Source of the DNA: Sorghum bicolor
Lineage: Eukaryota; Streptophyta; Magnoliopsida; Poales; Poaceae
Length of the DNA stretch: 64,000 nucleotides
Direction: 5' to 3'
NCBI RefSeq assembly: GCF_000003195.3
Contig: NC_012878.2
Span: 21,528,771 to 21,592,770, forward strand
A program made the translations under genes and the position numbers. This document shows, in pieces, positions 63,461 through 64,000 of this stretch. The notes under the pieces are model-generated. The model made no database searches, had not been told where the DNA came from, and was given only the letters and a program-made list of their open reading frames with translations. The first letter of the stretch is position 1, and each line of letters starts with the position of its first letter.

Positions 63461-64000
63461 TGTTGACACTAGCTAACACCACTTAGATACTAGGTTGTCA
63501 TCCCAGCATGGTGCCAGAGTGTACAAAGGTATTTATAAATGTAAAGGCTCTTTAGAAAATAATCTATTCTATCCGCAAGCGCACAGATAAAACACCTCAT
63601 TGTAGCATTTCACCAGGATAAGTATTCCATGTATCGTTATTTATAATTTTGCTCAATAGAACTAAGGAGATTAAATTAAGGGCAAAATCTATCAAGGCAT
63701 AGACTAGAGATAAACTTGCAAGAACATGATTACTAATGAGAAACTCGTCACACAGACACTTACTTTAGCAGGGGGTAAACCATAAAGATAATGATAATGA
63801 ATTATAAGTTCAAGGGATAAATAACACAGCGATTAGAAAATTGACTACTCCTCATATATGTAGGTGATGTCAGATTAGCTAGAGATTGGATTCTAGGTTA
63901 TCTACTAACTACTAAGTCATAATCTACTCTAGTTATCTACAAGATCATATATAGCATAAAAGACTCTTCATTCATGTATAAGGAACATTGATAAAGTAAA
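63461..64000 (-). mobile_element. Element J: D/F-family element, 3' LTR start (runs off the window)
   Basis: 540 bp starting TGTTGACACTAGCTAACACC and closely matching the D LTR from 18849 onward. As a minus-strand LTR at the left of its element it should be the 3' LTR; the rest, and its TSD partner (left flank TCCAC), lie beyond 64000. A solo LTR cannot be excluded. It cuts the integrase of I upstream of the zinc-domain cysteines. Confidence 0.85.

Overview
The window is intergenic plant DNA made entirely of nested LTR retrotransposons. I see no host gene, tRNA, rRNA, CRISPR array or bacterial feature. The organism is most likely a large-genome grass. The clues are giant-LTR Tekay/Del-type chromoviruses beside several Athila-type Ty3/gypsy families, primer sites matching plant tRNA-Asp and tRNA-Met, 5-bp target-site duplications, and decay dominated by TGG-to-TAG and CAG-to-TAG changes. 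Species cannot be fixed from sequence alone. Retrotransposon family names below are from memory of the families, not from a search.

Layout, with elements lettered A-K. A (1-6619, minus, left LTR cut by the window edge) sits inside B (6620-9060, minus). B sits in the 3' LTR of chromovirus C (9061-55417, minus). C is also interrupted by D (11013-20361, minus, TSD ATCAG, inside the integrase), by E (27147-35048, plus, TSD CCAAC, in the 5' LTR) and by F (35309-52379, plus, TSD CCAGG, in the 5' LTR). F contains G (36966-44854, plus, TSD GCAGG). C itself landed on the primer-binding site of H (55418-57102, minus). H lies in or beside a plus-strand LTR fragment K (57103-57743). K is cut on its right by a second chromovirus, I (57744-63460, minus), and I is cut by J (63461-64000, minus, D/F family, continues off the window). 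The chain K>H>C>F>G is five levels deep.

Coding content. The Athila-type elements visible here carry gag with or without protease, but no reverse transcriptase or integrase. D and F carry gag-protease followed by a second ORF (ORF2) in the place of pol. A carries a gag with two successive retropepsin domains. E and G carry gag alone followed by about 3.7 kb of non-coding but strongly conserved sequence. These look like non-autonomous elements mobilised in trans. Chromovirus C once had an upstream coiled-coil ORF, gag, protease, RT, RNase H and integrase with a chromodomain, all now decayed. I retains only the integrase/chromodomain end in this window.

The most interesting layer is RNA- and promoter-level structure in the Athila-type elements. 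(1) An H-type pseudoknot lies 16 nt after the gag UGA of E and G, with compensatory changes between the copies. (2) A hairpin precedes the polypurine tract, and its closing pair covaries across five copies. (3) A conserved array of three small hairpins lies in the 3' region of all five elements. (4) A polypurine box of the form GCTTGGGGGAG follows nearly every coding module, not only the 3' LTR junction. (5) An LTR-like promoter core (GC-rich inverted repeats plus TATAAAA) and a splice-acceptor-like site lie directly upstream of ORF2 in D and F. Together these suggest RNA-structured, trans-replicating elements that express ORF2 from an internal promoter and/or a spliced RNA. All functional statements are inference from sequence.
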